A DNA stretch of 64,000 nt from assembly GCA_964468645.1 (NCBI GenBank), contig CAYXUU010000005.1:62001-126000 (forward strand), read 5' to 3'. Below the pieces are notes generated by a model. That model made no database searches and had not been told where the DNA came from. It saw only the letters and a list, made by a program, of their open reading frames with translations. Origin of the DNA: JAIOZK01 sp964468645. GTDB taxonomy: Bacteria; Bacteroidota; Bacteroidia; Bacteroidales; JAIOZK01. Position 1 is the first letter of the stretch; the number at the start of each line of letters is the position of its first letter. The translations under genes were made by a program, and so were the position numbers. Positions 24,715 through 32,167 of the stretch are shown in pieces.

Positions 24715-25650
24715 TCAGAAATACCCCAGATCCCTGTTAACCTCACCGGCAATATCATCGAATAATCTCAACTGGTCAACACCCAGGTTTTCCTTCCATT
24801 CCTCATCAAAATTAATGGTTTTCTTTGTAAAGGTGGATGTATTCCCGCCAAGCATATGGCGCGGACCTTTCATTTCAATCATCTTTTCCTCATAAGGTAC
24901 CTTTAGGAATTCACAAATATTATTCAATACATTATGAGTGTCAGCACACAGCTCCTCATATTTTATGATCATTTTAATATCATCAGGAATAATTTTGAGT
25001 TCAGATTGCTGCTTTTTGATGTGATATTTCCATGACCTGATAAGTTCTTCAATCCCTTCTTCACCTGATTTAAGGTATGAATTTAAAGTTCCTCTTCCGT
25101 CTCTGATAATGACAATCACCTTTAAAGAATCAGGTATCTTAAGATTCAAATGCAACAACTTAGTGGTTGTTTTAGTGGAATCCAGCACGATACTTGTTTC
25201 CTTTTCAGGATCATCAAAAACCTCATTGATAAGCCTCAGTTGATTCCTAATGGCCTTATCTGCATCGCTGGGATATGTTGCCCTGATGAATGATGATAAA
25301 TCAAGGAGCATGTTGCTGTTATGTTTTAATGCTTTCAGATAAAGATTGTAAAGCCATTTGTGCAAAAATGTATGCCTGTAGTTATTATTATAGTTATGCG
25401 TGATAAAATGGGTGTATTTTCTTGATTTCCGGTATTCCTTTTCCCTAAGGATACGACTGATAATATTCCCCCAGAAATCACAATCAGATAATGTTGCACC
25501 GCAGCTGCACAAACCATTGTTCTTTAAAGCCTCTCCGAAAAGATTAAATTCACCCAGGGCAGTTATATCACTGTGTGAACCAAGCAGTAACGATAGTAGT
25601 GTGGAGCCGCTTCTGGGTTGTGAACAAATATATGCATATGTTCTTTTCAT
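24715..25650 (-). CDS. Sulfotransferase of RiPP cluster
   Basis: 311 residues starting MKRTYAYICSQPRSGSTLL; the longer frame to 25695 would run through a terminator hairpin, whereas ATG 25650 has CAGGG just upstream. The PAPS 5'-phosphosulfate loop SQPRSGSTLL is at 10-19, and the 3'-phosphate-binding segment VIVIIRDGRGTLNSYLKS lies in the middle. It resembles the Sulfotransfer_1/3 families. In this setting it could sulfate the precursor (Tyr49, Tyr50 or a hydroxyl residue) or a carbohydrate. The substrate is inferred only from neighbourhood. Confidence 0.85.
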   Translation of the reverse strand: MKRTYAYICSQPRSGSTLLSLLLGSHSDITALGEFNLFGEALKNNGLCSCGATLSDCDFWGNIISRILREKEYRKSRKYTHFITHNYNNNYRHTFLHKWLYNLYLKALKHNSNMLLDLSSFIRATYPSDADKAIRNQLRLINEVFDDPEKETSIVLDSTKTTTKLLHLNLKIPDSLKVIVIIRDGRGTLNSYLKSGEEGIEELIRSWKYHIKKQQSELKIIPDDIKMIIKYEELCADTHNVLNNICEFLKVPYEEKMIEMKGPRHMLGGNTSTFTKKTINFDEEWKENLGVDQLRLFDDIAGEVNRDLGYF

Positions 25651-25662
25651 CCCTGAGCAGGT

Positions 25663-25695
25663 AAAAAAATTGCATTGTAAACAGATACAATGCAA
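25663..25695 (-). terminator. Intrinsic terminator after the precursor gene
   Basis: On the minus strand TTGCATTGTA, a six-base loop and TACAATGCAA form a perfect 10-bp stem followed by seven T residues. It lies between the precursor peptide gene and the sulfotransferase ATG (25650). It should stop most transcripts there, keeping precursor message in excess over the downstream genes. Confidence 0.85.
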
Positions 25696-25808
25696 TTATT
25701 ATACTAAATTGAAATCCGGTAACACAATTTGATTGTATTTTACTTTTGAAATAAATGATAACAATAGCTTTAACACATATCAAAAGGGGATACCAAATAT
25801 CAAATAAA

Positions 25809-25827
25809 CTGCATTAAAATAATGCAG
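25809..25827 (-). terminator. Hairpin just after the precursor stop codon
   Basis: CTGCATT-AAAAT-AATGCAG is a perfect 7-bp stem starting ~29 bases beyond the precursor stop, followed on the minus strand by TTTATTTG. It could be a weak terminator or a 3' stabilising hairpin. Apart from this and the next hairpin, 25651-25855 holds nothing recognisable. Confidence 0.55.
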
Positions 25828-25855
25828 TGTGTTTCAGATTTTTTAAAAAAAGATG

Positions 25856-26014
25856 TTAACTAAAATAGTAACCGCAGTTAGTTGCAGTGGCTTTGTTATT
25901 TACTTTTGCATTCAGAAATGCACTGCCATCACAAGCCAATGCTGTTTTTTCAAAAATTTCCTTTGATTCGATAACCGGTTTTTCCCAAACTTTTTTCAGC
26001 GTAGTTTTTTTCAT
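25856..26014 (-). CDS. RiPP precursor peptide (radical SAM substrate)
   Basis: A 52-residue ORF starting MKKTTLKKVWEKPVIESKE. The leader carries the W-E-K-P-x-I-E pattern near the N-terminus seen in precursors recognised by PqqD-type domains. A hydrophobic turn (IFEKTALA) precedes the probable core CDGSAFLNAKVNNKATATNC, closing with GYYFS. It has two Cys (28 and 47) and a C-terminal Ser52. It is the next gene after the radical SAM enzyme, with a 75-bp gap, and is followed by hairpins typical of precursor genes. The cleavage site may be after Ala27 (ALA-C). The modification is unknown. Confidence 0.8.
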   Translation of the reverse strand: MKKTTLKKVWEKPVIESKEIFEKTALACDGSAFLNAKVNNKATATNCGYYFS

Positions 26015-26089
26015 ATTTTTCTGATCTGGTTAATTAATGAGGCTAATTTAACAAAAAATAAATATCAATTCAAAAGGGTTAAGCTAATT

Positions 26090-27151
26090 TTACTTCTTTC
26101 TAAATAAGCGATCCACCCTGGCCAGGGAGCAACCATATTCATATTTTGCTGTTAGTGAACCTCCTTCGAGTAATGCCATACCAGGGCAGCGGTGGCAATG
26201 ATCAATGTATTTGCAACCGAAACATTCCAGAGCATCTTTCATACGCAGGTTTCTGAGTTCTTCCATTACTGCTCCTTTTCTCCAGATCTCATCAAAACTT
26301 TTTAAACGGATATTACCGGCACTCACCGGGATATCAACACAGGGATTCACCTCACCGAAAGGATCAATTTTGCATGAAGATATCCCAGCCAGGCACATGT
26401 ATTCGGGCAGCTCACTATTCTCACGTAATACCTGGTCATCAATGAGATCCCTCTCAAAATCTGTTGCATCATATACTGTATCATGGAGCTTATAGAAAGC
26501 TTTCATTTGTTCCTCTGTCATTCTGTGGGCCTGGTTTCCGGTATCACCATCAGTTTTCAGGCTCAGCAAAAGGGAATATCGGAATTCAACACCAATGTCT
26601 TCAACCACTTTTTTAATGCCTGTAAAATCAAGATGGTTTTCTGAACAAACTGTCGTCTTTACAGTAGTAATGATACCATGTTTCTTAAGGAGGCTGGCTG
26701 CATTGAGTATTTTCTCAAATGCCCCGGGTTTACCCATCAGTTTATCATTAAGTTCAGGATTTGATCCCCAGATGCTTAATTCAATTCCAACAGGTGAAAA
26801 TTCCTTAATTCTGATAACCTTCTCCTCGTCAAGTAATGTTCCGTTTGTAAAAATGCGCAATGCAAATCCATGTTTTCTGACGATTTCAAGTATGTCGAAA
26901 AAATCATGGCGCATAAGTGGTTCACCACCTGTTAAAGTAACAAGAAAAGTTCCGGCATTTCTAAGATCCCTGAAGAGTTGATCATATTCTGTTACAGAAA
27001 GCAAACGGTCTTTCTGTTTTACATTATAACAGCAGATACAATTGAGGTTGCAATCAAAGGTGAGTTCAAGCAGTACATTTAAGGGTACCAGGTTTTTGAT
27101 GGCATGAAGCATCAGCCTCCTGTATGCCCTGCTCTCTTCAAACGACTCCAT
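26090..27151 (-). CDS. Radical SAM/SPASM peptide maturase
   Basis: 353 residues. The radical SAM cluster motif is C34-x3-C38-x2-C41 (FDCNLNCICCYN), with GGEPL at 75-79 for SAM binding. The C-terminal SPASM region supplies Cys ligands for auxiliary Fe-S clusters (CLAGISSCKIDPFGEVNPC, then CFGCKYIDHCHRC, then YGC). SPASM enzymes install thioether or C-C crosslinks in peptides such as PQQ, subtilosin and mycofactocin precursors. Directly preceded by pqqD and followed by the precursor gene, it is the central modifying enzyme here. No RRE domain is fused, which fits a separate PqqD partner. Confidence 0.93.
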   Translation of the reverse strand: MESFEESRAYRRLMLHAIKNLVPLNVLLELTFDCNLNCICCYNVKQKDRLLSVTEYDQLFRDLRNAGTFLVTLTGGEPLMRHDFFDILEIVRKHGFALRIFTNGTLLDEEKVIRIKEFSPVGIELSIWGSNPELNDKLMGKPGAFEKILNAASLLKKHGIITTVKTTVCSENHLDFTGIKKVVEDIGVEFRYSLLLSLKTDGDTGNQAHRMTEEQMKAFYKLHDTVYDATDFERDLIDDQVLRENSELPEYMCLAGISSCKIDPFGEVNPCVDIPVSAGNIRLKSFDEIWRKGAVMEELRNLRMKDALECFGCKYIDHCHRCPGMALLEGGSLTAKYEYGCSLARVDRLFRKK

Positions 27152-27152
27152 G

Positions 27153-27431
27153 TTATTCTTCTAAATCAATAATCCTTTCCTTGATACACATTCCAAGAAA
27201 GTCCATAAAATCTTTTTCAATTTCATCTTTCCTGTTCTCTTCATATCGCTCAGTTAAAGTTAAAAGTACCTCTTCAATGGTTTTAGGTGAGTCCAGTATT
27301 TCCCAGATTTCTGTTCCAACCTGATTCACTGTAAAAATATTTGAATTATCAGCCAGCATGATAACTGCTTTACCATCTGCCACCTGAAATGCGCTGTTTT
27401 TATTTCTCTTTATCTTCTTCGTTAAATCCAT
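27153..27431 (-). CDS. PqqD-family RiPP recognition protein
   Basis: 92 residues from the ATG at 27431 (MDLTKKIKRNKN); the longer frame lies inside the upstream gene. The fold signature is VADGKAVIMLADNSNIFTVN, then QVGTEIWEILDSPKTIEEV, typical of PqqD/RRE winged helices that hold the precursor leader and present it to the radical SAM enzyme. It overlaps the kinase-like gene by 32 bases and ends one base before the radical SAM start, indicating coupled translation. Confidence 0.9.
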   Translation of the reverse strand: MDLTKKIKRNKNSAFQVADGKAVIMLADNSNIFTVNQVGTEIWEILDSPKTIEEVLLTLTERYEENRKDEIEKDFMDFLGMCIKERIIDLEE

Positions 27432-28293
27432 GATCAATAATCTCCCAAAATTTATTGTTTTTCTCAAAATTCATTTCATATACCCCAACTGAATTAACAA
27501 GGTCGATGGTCGTTTTGAAGATCTCCTGTTTTAAACCCCAGTCATCACTGAAAAACAAAATGTTTCTCATGATATGCGTGTAAGCGTCAACAGATTCAAG
27601 TTTTTCAAAAAAGGTAGTGGTGTTTTGCCTGAGCAGGAATGCATTTTGAAGAGTAGCCTGTTTATTTGTATACAATGGAATTTCCCCGTGGAAAGGGGTG
27701 CCACATACAATATAAGTGCCATCAATTTTTATTAACATTGATAATTCATCCGACAGACAGGTGTCAGGTTCTGATAGTTTTACAACAGTGGATTTACCAC
27801 TTCCTGAAACACCAAAGAAAAGGTATCCTTTATTATTATGGACCAGTGAAGAAGAATGCATCAGGAATCCATTGTTTTTAACGGTAAGAATAGAATAGAA
27901 TATCCTGATGATAGATTCATACGACATGAAGGTGTTATAAAAGTAAATAAACCTGGCTGATAATTTGTTCAGGTCAATAACACCAAAAAAGTCCCACCTG
28001 TAAACAGTAAAAATATGATCATCGGCATTTGTCATCAGGTCGCTGTAATCGCTGAATGCATCCTGTATTTCTTCAGTATTATCAATACCATTCATATTGA
28101 AAATGGTTACCTGTGTATCGTAGGATTCCTCTACAAGGAATTCTTCATATTTCTTTTTTGCAGTCACCGACAGTTCATCTTCCGCCGAACGAACCGTAAT
28201 CCCCAATTTGCCAATATTAACATTATAAGTGCCCAGTTGCCCGATATCTGCCTTATATATATATTCGGTTAGAAAATTAGTATGTTTATTCAT
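27400..28293 (-). CDS. HPr kinase-like protein of RiPP cluster
   Basis: 297 residues. A P-loop GVSGSGKST is at 161-169, preceded by the MHSSSLVHNNKGYLFF strand typical of HPrK-like C-terminal domains, and followed by LSDE (180-183), equivalent to the Walker B acidic motif. The classical HPrK N-terminal domain is replaced by an unrelated region. In paeninodin-type lasso clusters, a homologous kinase phosphorylates the C-terminal Ser of the precursor; the precursor here also ends in Ser. It is the first gene of the operon, with a -7 TATATTTG 20 bases upstream. Confidence 0.82.
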   Translation of the reverse strand: MNKHTNFLTEYIYKADIGQLGTYNVNIGKLGITVRSAEDELSVTAKKKYEEFLVEESYDTQVTIFNMNGIDNTEEIQDAFSDYSDLMTNADDHIFTVYRWDFFGVIDLNKLSARFIYFYNTFMSYESIIRIFYSILTVKNNGFLMHSSSLVHNNKGYLFFGVSGSGKSTVVKLSEPDTCLSDELSMLIKIDGTYIVCGTPFHGEIPLYTNKQATLQNAFLLRQNTTTFFEKLESVDAYTHIMRNILFFSDDWGLKQEIFKTTIDLVNSVGVYEMNFEKNNKFWEIIDHGFNEEDKEK

Positions 28294-28312
28294 AGCTATA
28301 CATTATTCGGGG

Positions 28313-28320
28313 CAAATATA
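28313..28320 (-). promoter_or_regulatory. -7 element of the RiPP operon promoter
   Basis: TATATTTG on the minus strand is an exact TAnnTTTG match, 20 bases before the kinase-like start. No TTG is seen at the -33 spacing. It diverges from the element at 28336. Confidence 0.5.
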
Positions 28321-28335
28321 CGTTAATTAATTACT

Positions 28336-28343
28336 TATTTTTG
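28336..28343 (+). promoter_or_regulatory. -7 element upstream of the OstA-like gene
   Basis: TATTTTTG, an exact TAnnTTTG match, lies 34 bases before the ATG at 28378. A clear -33 TTG is not visible. Confidence 0.45.
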
Positions 28344-28377
28344 TTATAACTAAAATGATGTAATTATCCTCTTCTTC

Positions 28378-29919
28378 ATGAAAAAATTCTTCATCAAATC
28401 CATTTCGGTATTGTTATGCGTTCTTATTCCTGTTTTTGTGTTTTCACAGGAAACCAGGAAGGTTAAGCTTAACCGCGCCGAAAAGTTATTGGGGGTGACA
28501 ATAAGCGGAGTTGAATTAAATATTCTTACCGGCGATGTGGAATTGCAGCATGATGAAACATTGTTTTATTGCGATAGCGCGGTATTGATAAAACTGACGA
28601 ACAGTTTCAAGGCGTATGAAAATGTATATATCATGGTGAATGATTCTGTTGATATTTATGGCGACAGCATGCATTATGATGGGAACACAAGGATTGCTGA
28701 AATTTTTGGGGATGTGAAACTGATCGATAATAAAGCAACACTCTATACCAACCTTTTGGAGTATAACAGGAATACTGAAATCGCCTATTATTACACCGGA
28801 GGGCGAATAATTGACAAAGAAAACGAACTGGTTAGCATCATCGGATATTATTATTCCGAGTACAGGGAGTTTTTTTTCAAGGATGATGTTGTGGTTACTA
28901 CCCCTGATTATTTAATGTACTCAGATACCCTGAAGTATAATACCGACAATGAAATTGTCTATATCTATGGCCCAACCAATATTATCGGGGAGGAGGATTC
29001 CGTTTATTGCGAATATGGGTGGTACGATACAAAATCGGATATTGCATATTTAAAGATCAATGCCTTTGTTCAGCACCTTGAACAAACCATCAGCGGAGAT
29101 TCGCTGTTTTATAACAAGGAAGAAGAATTTGGTTGGGGGTTGAATAATGTTGTTGTTACAGATAGTGTTCAGGATGTTATTATAACGGGGAATAAAGCAA
29201 GGTATGAAAAGATGGGGCACTTCTCCAGCATGACTGATAGTGCCATGGCTATCTTTATCGACAATCTTGATTCGCTGTATATGCATGCCGATACGATCAA
29301 AGTCATTTTTGACAGTACGGATCAACCTGAGCTTGTGAAGGCTTATAACAAGGTCAAATTTTTCAGGGACGATATGCAGGGAGCCTGTGATTCGCTGGTC
29401 TATTATGTTAAAGATTCAACTTTCACCATGTATAAGAATCCTGTTTTATGGTCAGATGAGAACCAGCTAACTTCTGATTCGATTAAAATGGTCATTCTCA
29501 ACAGTCAGATCGATACCATGGTTTTTTATGGATCATGTTTTATCATTGCCCTTGATGATACGGGAACCTACAACCAGATCAAGGGGAAGAATATGATAGG
29601 ATATTTCAGACATAATGAGCTTTATAAACTTTCTGTATTCGGGAATTCCCAGACCATATATTTTGTAAGGGAAGAAGAGGGCGAACTGATAGGTGTGAAT
29701 AAAGCGGAGGCAAGCGATATGCTAATATTTCTTAAGGACAGGCAGATGAAAACCATAACCTATCTGATCAATCCCAAGGCTACCCTGTATCCTGAAAAGG
29801 ATCTGCACCCACAGGACCTTAAATTACGTGGTTTTAAGTGGCATGGATACAATAAACCATTAAAAATCGCTGATATTTTTAACTGGGTTCCCGAAGATTC
29901 AACAGAATCAGAAGACTGA
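28378..29919 (+). CDS. OstA/LptA-like LPS transport protein
   Basis: 513 residues with a signal peptide ending VFVFSQ. The mature chain is a series of short beta repeats of the OstA type (ITGDVELQHDETLFYCDSAV, IYGDSMHYDGNTRIAEIFGD), predicted to form the periplasmic beta-jellyroll bridge that carries lipopolysaccharide to LptD. Bacteroidetes OstA-like proteins are longer than E. coli LptA (~185 residues), as here. It converges with the MlaD-like gene (12-bp overlap of ends), and LptD is 2.2 kb away, so the locus is an envelope-assembly block. Confidence 0.85.
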   Translation: MKKFFIKSISVLLCVLIPVFVFSQETRKVKLNRAEKLLGVTISGVELNILTGDVELQHDETLFYCDSAVLIKLTNSFKAYENVYIMVNDSVDIYGDSMHYDGNTRIAEIFGDVKLIDNKATLYTNLLEYNRNTEIAYYYTGGRIIDKENELVSIIGYYYSEYREFFFKDDVVVTTPDYLMYSDTLKYNTDNEIVYIYGPTNIIGEEDSVYCEYGWYDTKSDIAYLKINAFVQHLEQTISGDSLFYNKEEEFGWGLNNVVVTDSVQDVIITGNKARYEKMGHFSSMTDSAMAIFIDNLDSLYMHADTIKVIFDSTDQPELVKAYNKVKFFRDDMQGACDSLVYYVKDSTFTMYKNPVLWSDENQLTSDSIKMVILNSQIDTMVFYGSCFIIALDDTGTYNQIKGKNMIGYFRHNELYKLSVFGNSQTIYFVREEEGELIGVNKAEASDMLIFLKDRQMKTITYLINPKATLYPEKDLHPQDLKLRGFKWHGYNKPLKIADIFNWVPEDSTESED

Positions 29920-30855
29920 GAATTTCACAAATTTCTTAGGATTGGCCTTAATCTCATCGATGAGCGCCTGTAATGAAACTGTTGTTTTGGTTAGCTGGTC
30001 ATAAAGTTTTTTGTCGTTCAGCAACATACCCAACGATCCTTCCGCATTGTTGGTTTTTTCAAGAATCAATGATAATTCCTCCAGTGCCTTACGGGCTTCA
30101 GCAAATGTTGCCGGTATGTCAGCTGCAGCAATAGAATCGCTGATTGCAGCCAGATTATTAAGCGTTTTGTCAATGTTGGCTCTATTCTCCATCAGGCCAT
30201 CAGTAACCTCTTCGATATTATAGATGATTTTTGAAAGGTGATTTTTTTCGGTATAAATGAAAGTGTCGAGCTGGATAGTAGTATGCTGAAGATTTTCTAA
30301 CGTGCTTGCAATATTCTTAAAACTGCTCGACAGGTTCTCACGGGCATTTTCGTTGAATAAGGTCTGGATAGCTGTAACCATTGAATCAATAGAAATGATT
30401 AGATTTTCTGCCTTACGTTTAAGTGGCTGGACCTGCCGGTTTACTGCCTCCTTAATTCCTTCCTCAATGCTGGTAAAAAGTGTATCCCCACTTTTAATAT
30501 GTTCAGGAGAATTACCCAGGTTGATTTCAACAGCCCTGGAACCCAGAAGATCCTCACTGTAGATTCTGGCAGTGGAATTCTTGGGTATTGGAAACTTGGT
30601 ATTGATGACCATTTCAACAATAATTTCACCAGACAGATCCTGGTTGAAATAAAGGTTTTTTACCTGGCCGATCTTTAATCCGTTTATAGATACGGGATTT
30701 GCTTTCATCAGGCCATCCACTTTATCATAAACACCATAAATGACTTTATCCCTGGTGAAAACATCCATTCCTTTCAGGAAATTATAGCCCCAGATGAAAA
30801 TACCAAGTGCAACTATGAACATTAAACCGACGACCAATTCACGTGAATATTTCAA
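29908..30855 (-). CDS. MCE/MlaD-like lipid-transport protein
   Basis: 315 residues: one N-terminal membrane helix (VVGLMFIVALGIFIWGYNFL), an MCE domain at ~38-115 (KVIYGVYDKVDGLMKANPV, SINGLKIGQVKNL), then a long helical or coiled-coil tail. It matches the MlaD substrate-binding subunit that carries phospholipids between the membranes. The permease and ATPase partners are not in the window. It is downstream of, and probably co-transcribed with, the amidase gene. Confidence 0.88.
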   Translation of the reverse strand: MKYSRELVVGLMFIVALGIFIWGYNFLKGMDVFTRDKVIYGVYDKVDGLMKANPVSINGLKIGQVKNLYFNQDLSGEIIVEMVINTKFPIPKNSTARIYSEDLLGSRAVEINLGNSPEHIKSGDTLFTSIEEGIKEAVNRQVQPLKRKAENLIISIDSMVTAIQTLFNENARENLSSSFKNIASTLENLQHTTIQLDTFIYTEKNHLSKIIYNIEEVTDGLMENRANIDKTLNNLAAISDSIAAADIPATFAEARKALEELSLILEKTNNAEGSLGMLLNDKKLYDQLTKTTVSLQALIDEIKANPKKFVKFSVF

Positions 30856-30940
30856 GGTTGTAGAAGATTTGGTTTACACTAACGAAGATAAGTCTTTTAA
30901 TATTAAATCACAATTATCTAACGAAAATTCAGGTGCGATG

Positions 30941-32143
30941 TTATTTTAGCGCAAGCTTTTTTGCTTTGGAGAGGCTTATTCTCTCACCATTTTTAAAGGC
31001 AACAACAAATGCATCTTTATAACCTTTGTTTCGCATCCGGGTCTTCAGGGTATTGGCATCATTAAAATTTGCAAAGTTTCCTGATGTAAATTTATACAGG
31101 CCTCCGTGATAGTATTTCATGACCTCCTGAATCCCTTTTGCTTCATAAATACTAACAGCTTTATCTTTATCAGCAGTTGCAAATTGAACCCTGAAGAAAA
31201 TGGTTTCCACATCTGTATTGTACTCCTGATTTGATTTGTCTTCTTTTGCAGGGGTATCATCTGATTTTTCTTCCTGTGATAAATCATTTTTTGTTGATTC
31301 CTGTTCCTGGCTGTTATTCTCAGACACCGGAGGGGGTGCATCGGCAATTATTTTTTCAGGGGTATAATTTCTTTCCATTTCACGTTTGTATTCCTTAAAC
31401 GCCCTGTAAATTGCTGAGGCTATATAAACCTTACCGTCTTCAGTGTTAAGAAAATTTTCATCTTTTGTATTGGTAAGATAGCCTGTTTCGATCAATACAC
31501 TGGGCATGGCGGTTTTATACAAAACCCAGAATCCTGCCTGCATTACACTCCGGTCTCTCAGGCCAACCCGTTCCCTGAACTGATCCTGTACTTTGGAAGC
31601 AAAATCAAGACTCTGATCCAGGTATTCACCCTGGTACAGGTTGAAGATAATGTATGCTTCAGGAGCATTGGGATCGAACCCCTCATATTGATGTTCATAG
31701 TCCTCTTCCTGTAAGATAGATGCATTTTCAAGCTTTGCAACTTCAAGATTGGCAGTGTTTTTATGTATTCCCATTACATAAGTTTCCGCTCCATAAACAC
31801 TGGAGGCATTATTTGCATTGCAATGAATACTTATGAAAAGGTCGGCATTATTATCATTTGCTATTCTGGCCCTCTCATGCAAGGGGATGAATTTATCGGT
31901 TTTACGCGTGTAAATTACCTCAACATCGGGAAGATATTTTTCGATATAATTTCCTGTTTTAAGGGCTATATCGAGGGCTATGTTCTTTTCTTTTGATTTT
32001 TTTCCACTGGCTCCCGGGTCTTTACCACCATGTCCGGCATCTATTACAACCCGACGAATCAGTTTGTCATATTGTGAAGATGCTGGAATACTTACGGAAA
32101 GCAGCAGACTGAGTATAACAAAATAATAAATGCTTCGTTTCAC
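30941..32143 (-). CDS. N-acetylmuramoyl-L-alanine amidase with SPOR domain
   Basis: 400 residues with a signal peptide (to about residue 23). The Amidase_3 domain shows the zinc ligands in VVIDAGHGGKDPGA, a HERARIAN helix, SIHCNANN and the catalytic Glu in VLIETGYLTN. A Glu/Ser/Asp-rich linker (~270-315) leads to a C-terminal SPOR-like domain (FFRVQFATADKDKAV ... FANFNDANTLKTRMRNKGY) that binds denuded peptidoglycan at division sites. Its role is cell-wall cleavage during division. It diverges from lptD. Confidence 0.92.
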   Translation of the reverse strand: MKRSIYYFVILSLLLSVSIPASSQYDKLIRRVVIDAGHGGKDPGASGKKSKEKNIALDIALKTGNYIEKYLPDVEVIYTRKTDKFIPLHERARIANDNNADLFISIHCNANNASSVYGAETYVMGIHKNTANLEVAKLENASILQEEDYEHQYEGFDPNAPEAYIIFNLYQGEYLDQSLDFASKVQDQFRERVGLRDRSVMQAGFWVLYKTAMPSVLIETGYLTNTKDENFLNTEDGKVYIASAIYRAFKEYKREMERNYTPEKIIADAPPPVSENNSQEQESTKNDLSQEEKSDDTPAKEDKSNQEYNTDVETIFFRVQFATADKDKAVSIYEAKGIQEVMKYYHGGLYKFTSGNFANFNDANTLKTRMRNKGYKDAFVVAFKNGERISLSKAKKLALK

Positions 32144-32167
32144 CTTTAGTTGCTATTTTAATTAGTT

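Noticed and set aside
23004..24758. The long form of the ABC transporter with 28 extra N-terminal residues.
   Set aside because: The extension overlaps the sulfotransferase gene and lacks homology-like features; the ATG at 24674 fits the 40-bp intergenic gap.
20750..28293. Classification of the peptide cluster as a lasso-peptide cluster.
   Set aside because: No asparagine-synthetase-like cyclase and no B2 transglutaminase-like protease are encoded; a radical SAM/SPASM enzyme is the main modifying enzyme.
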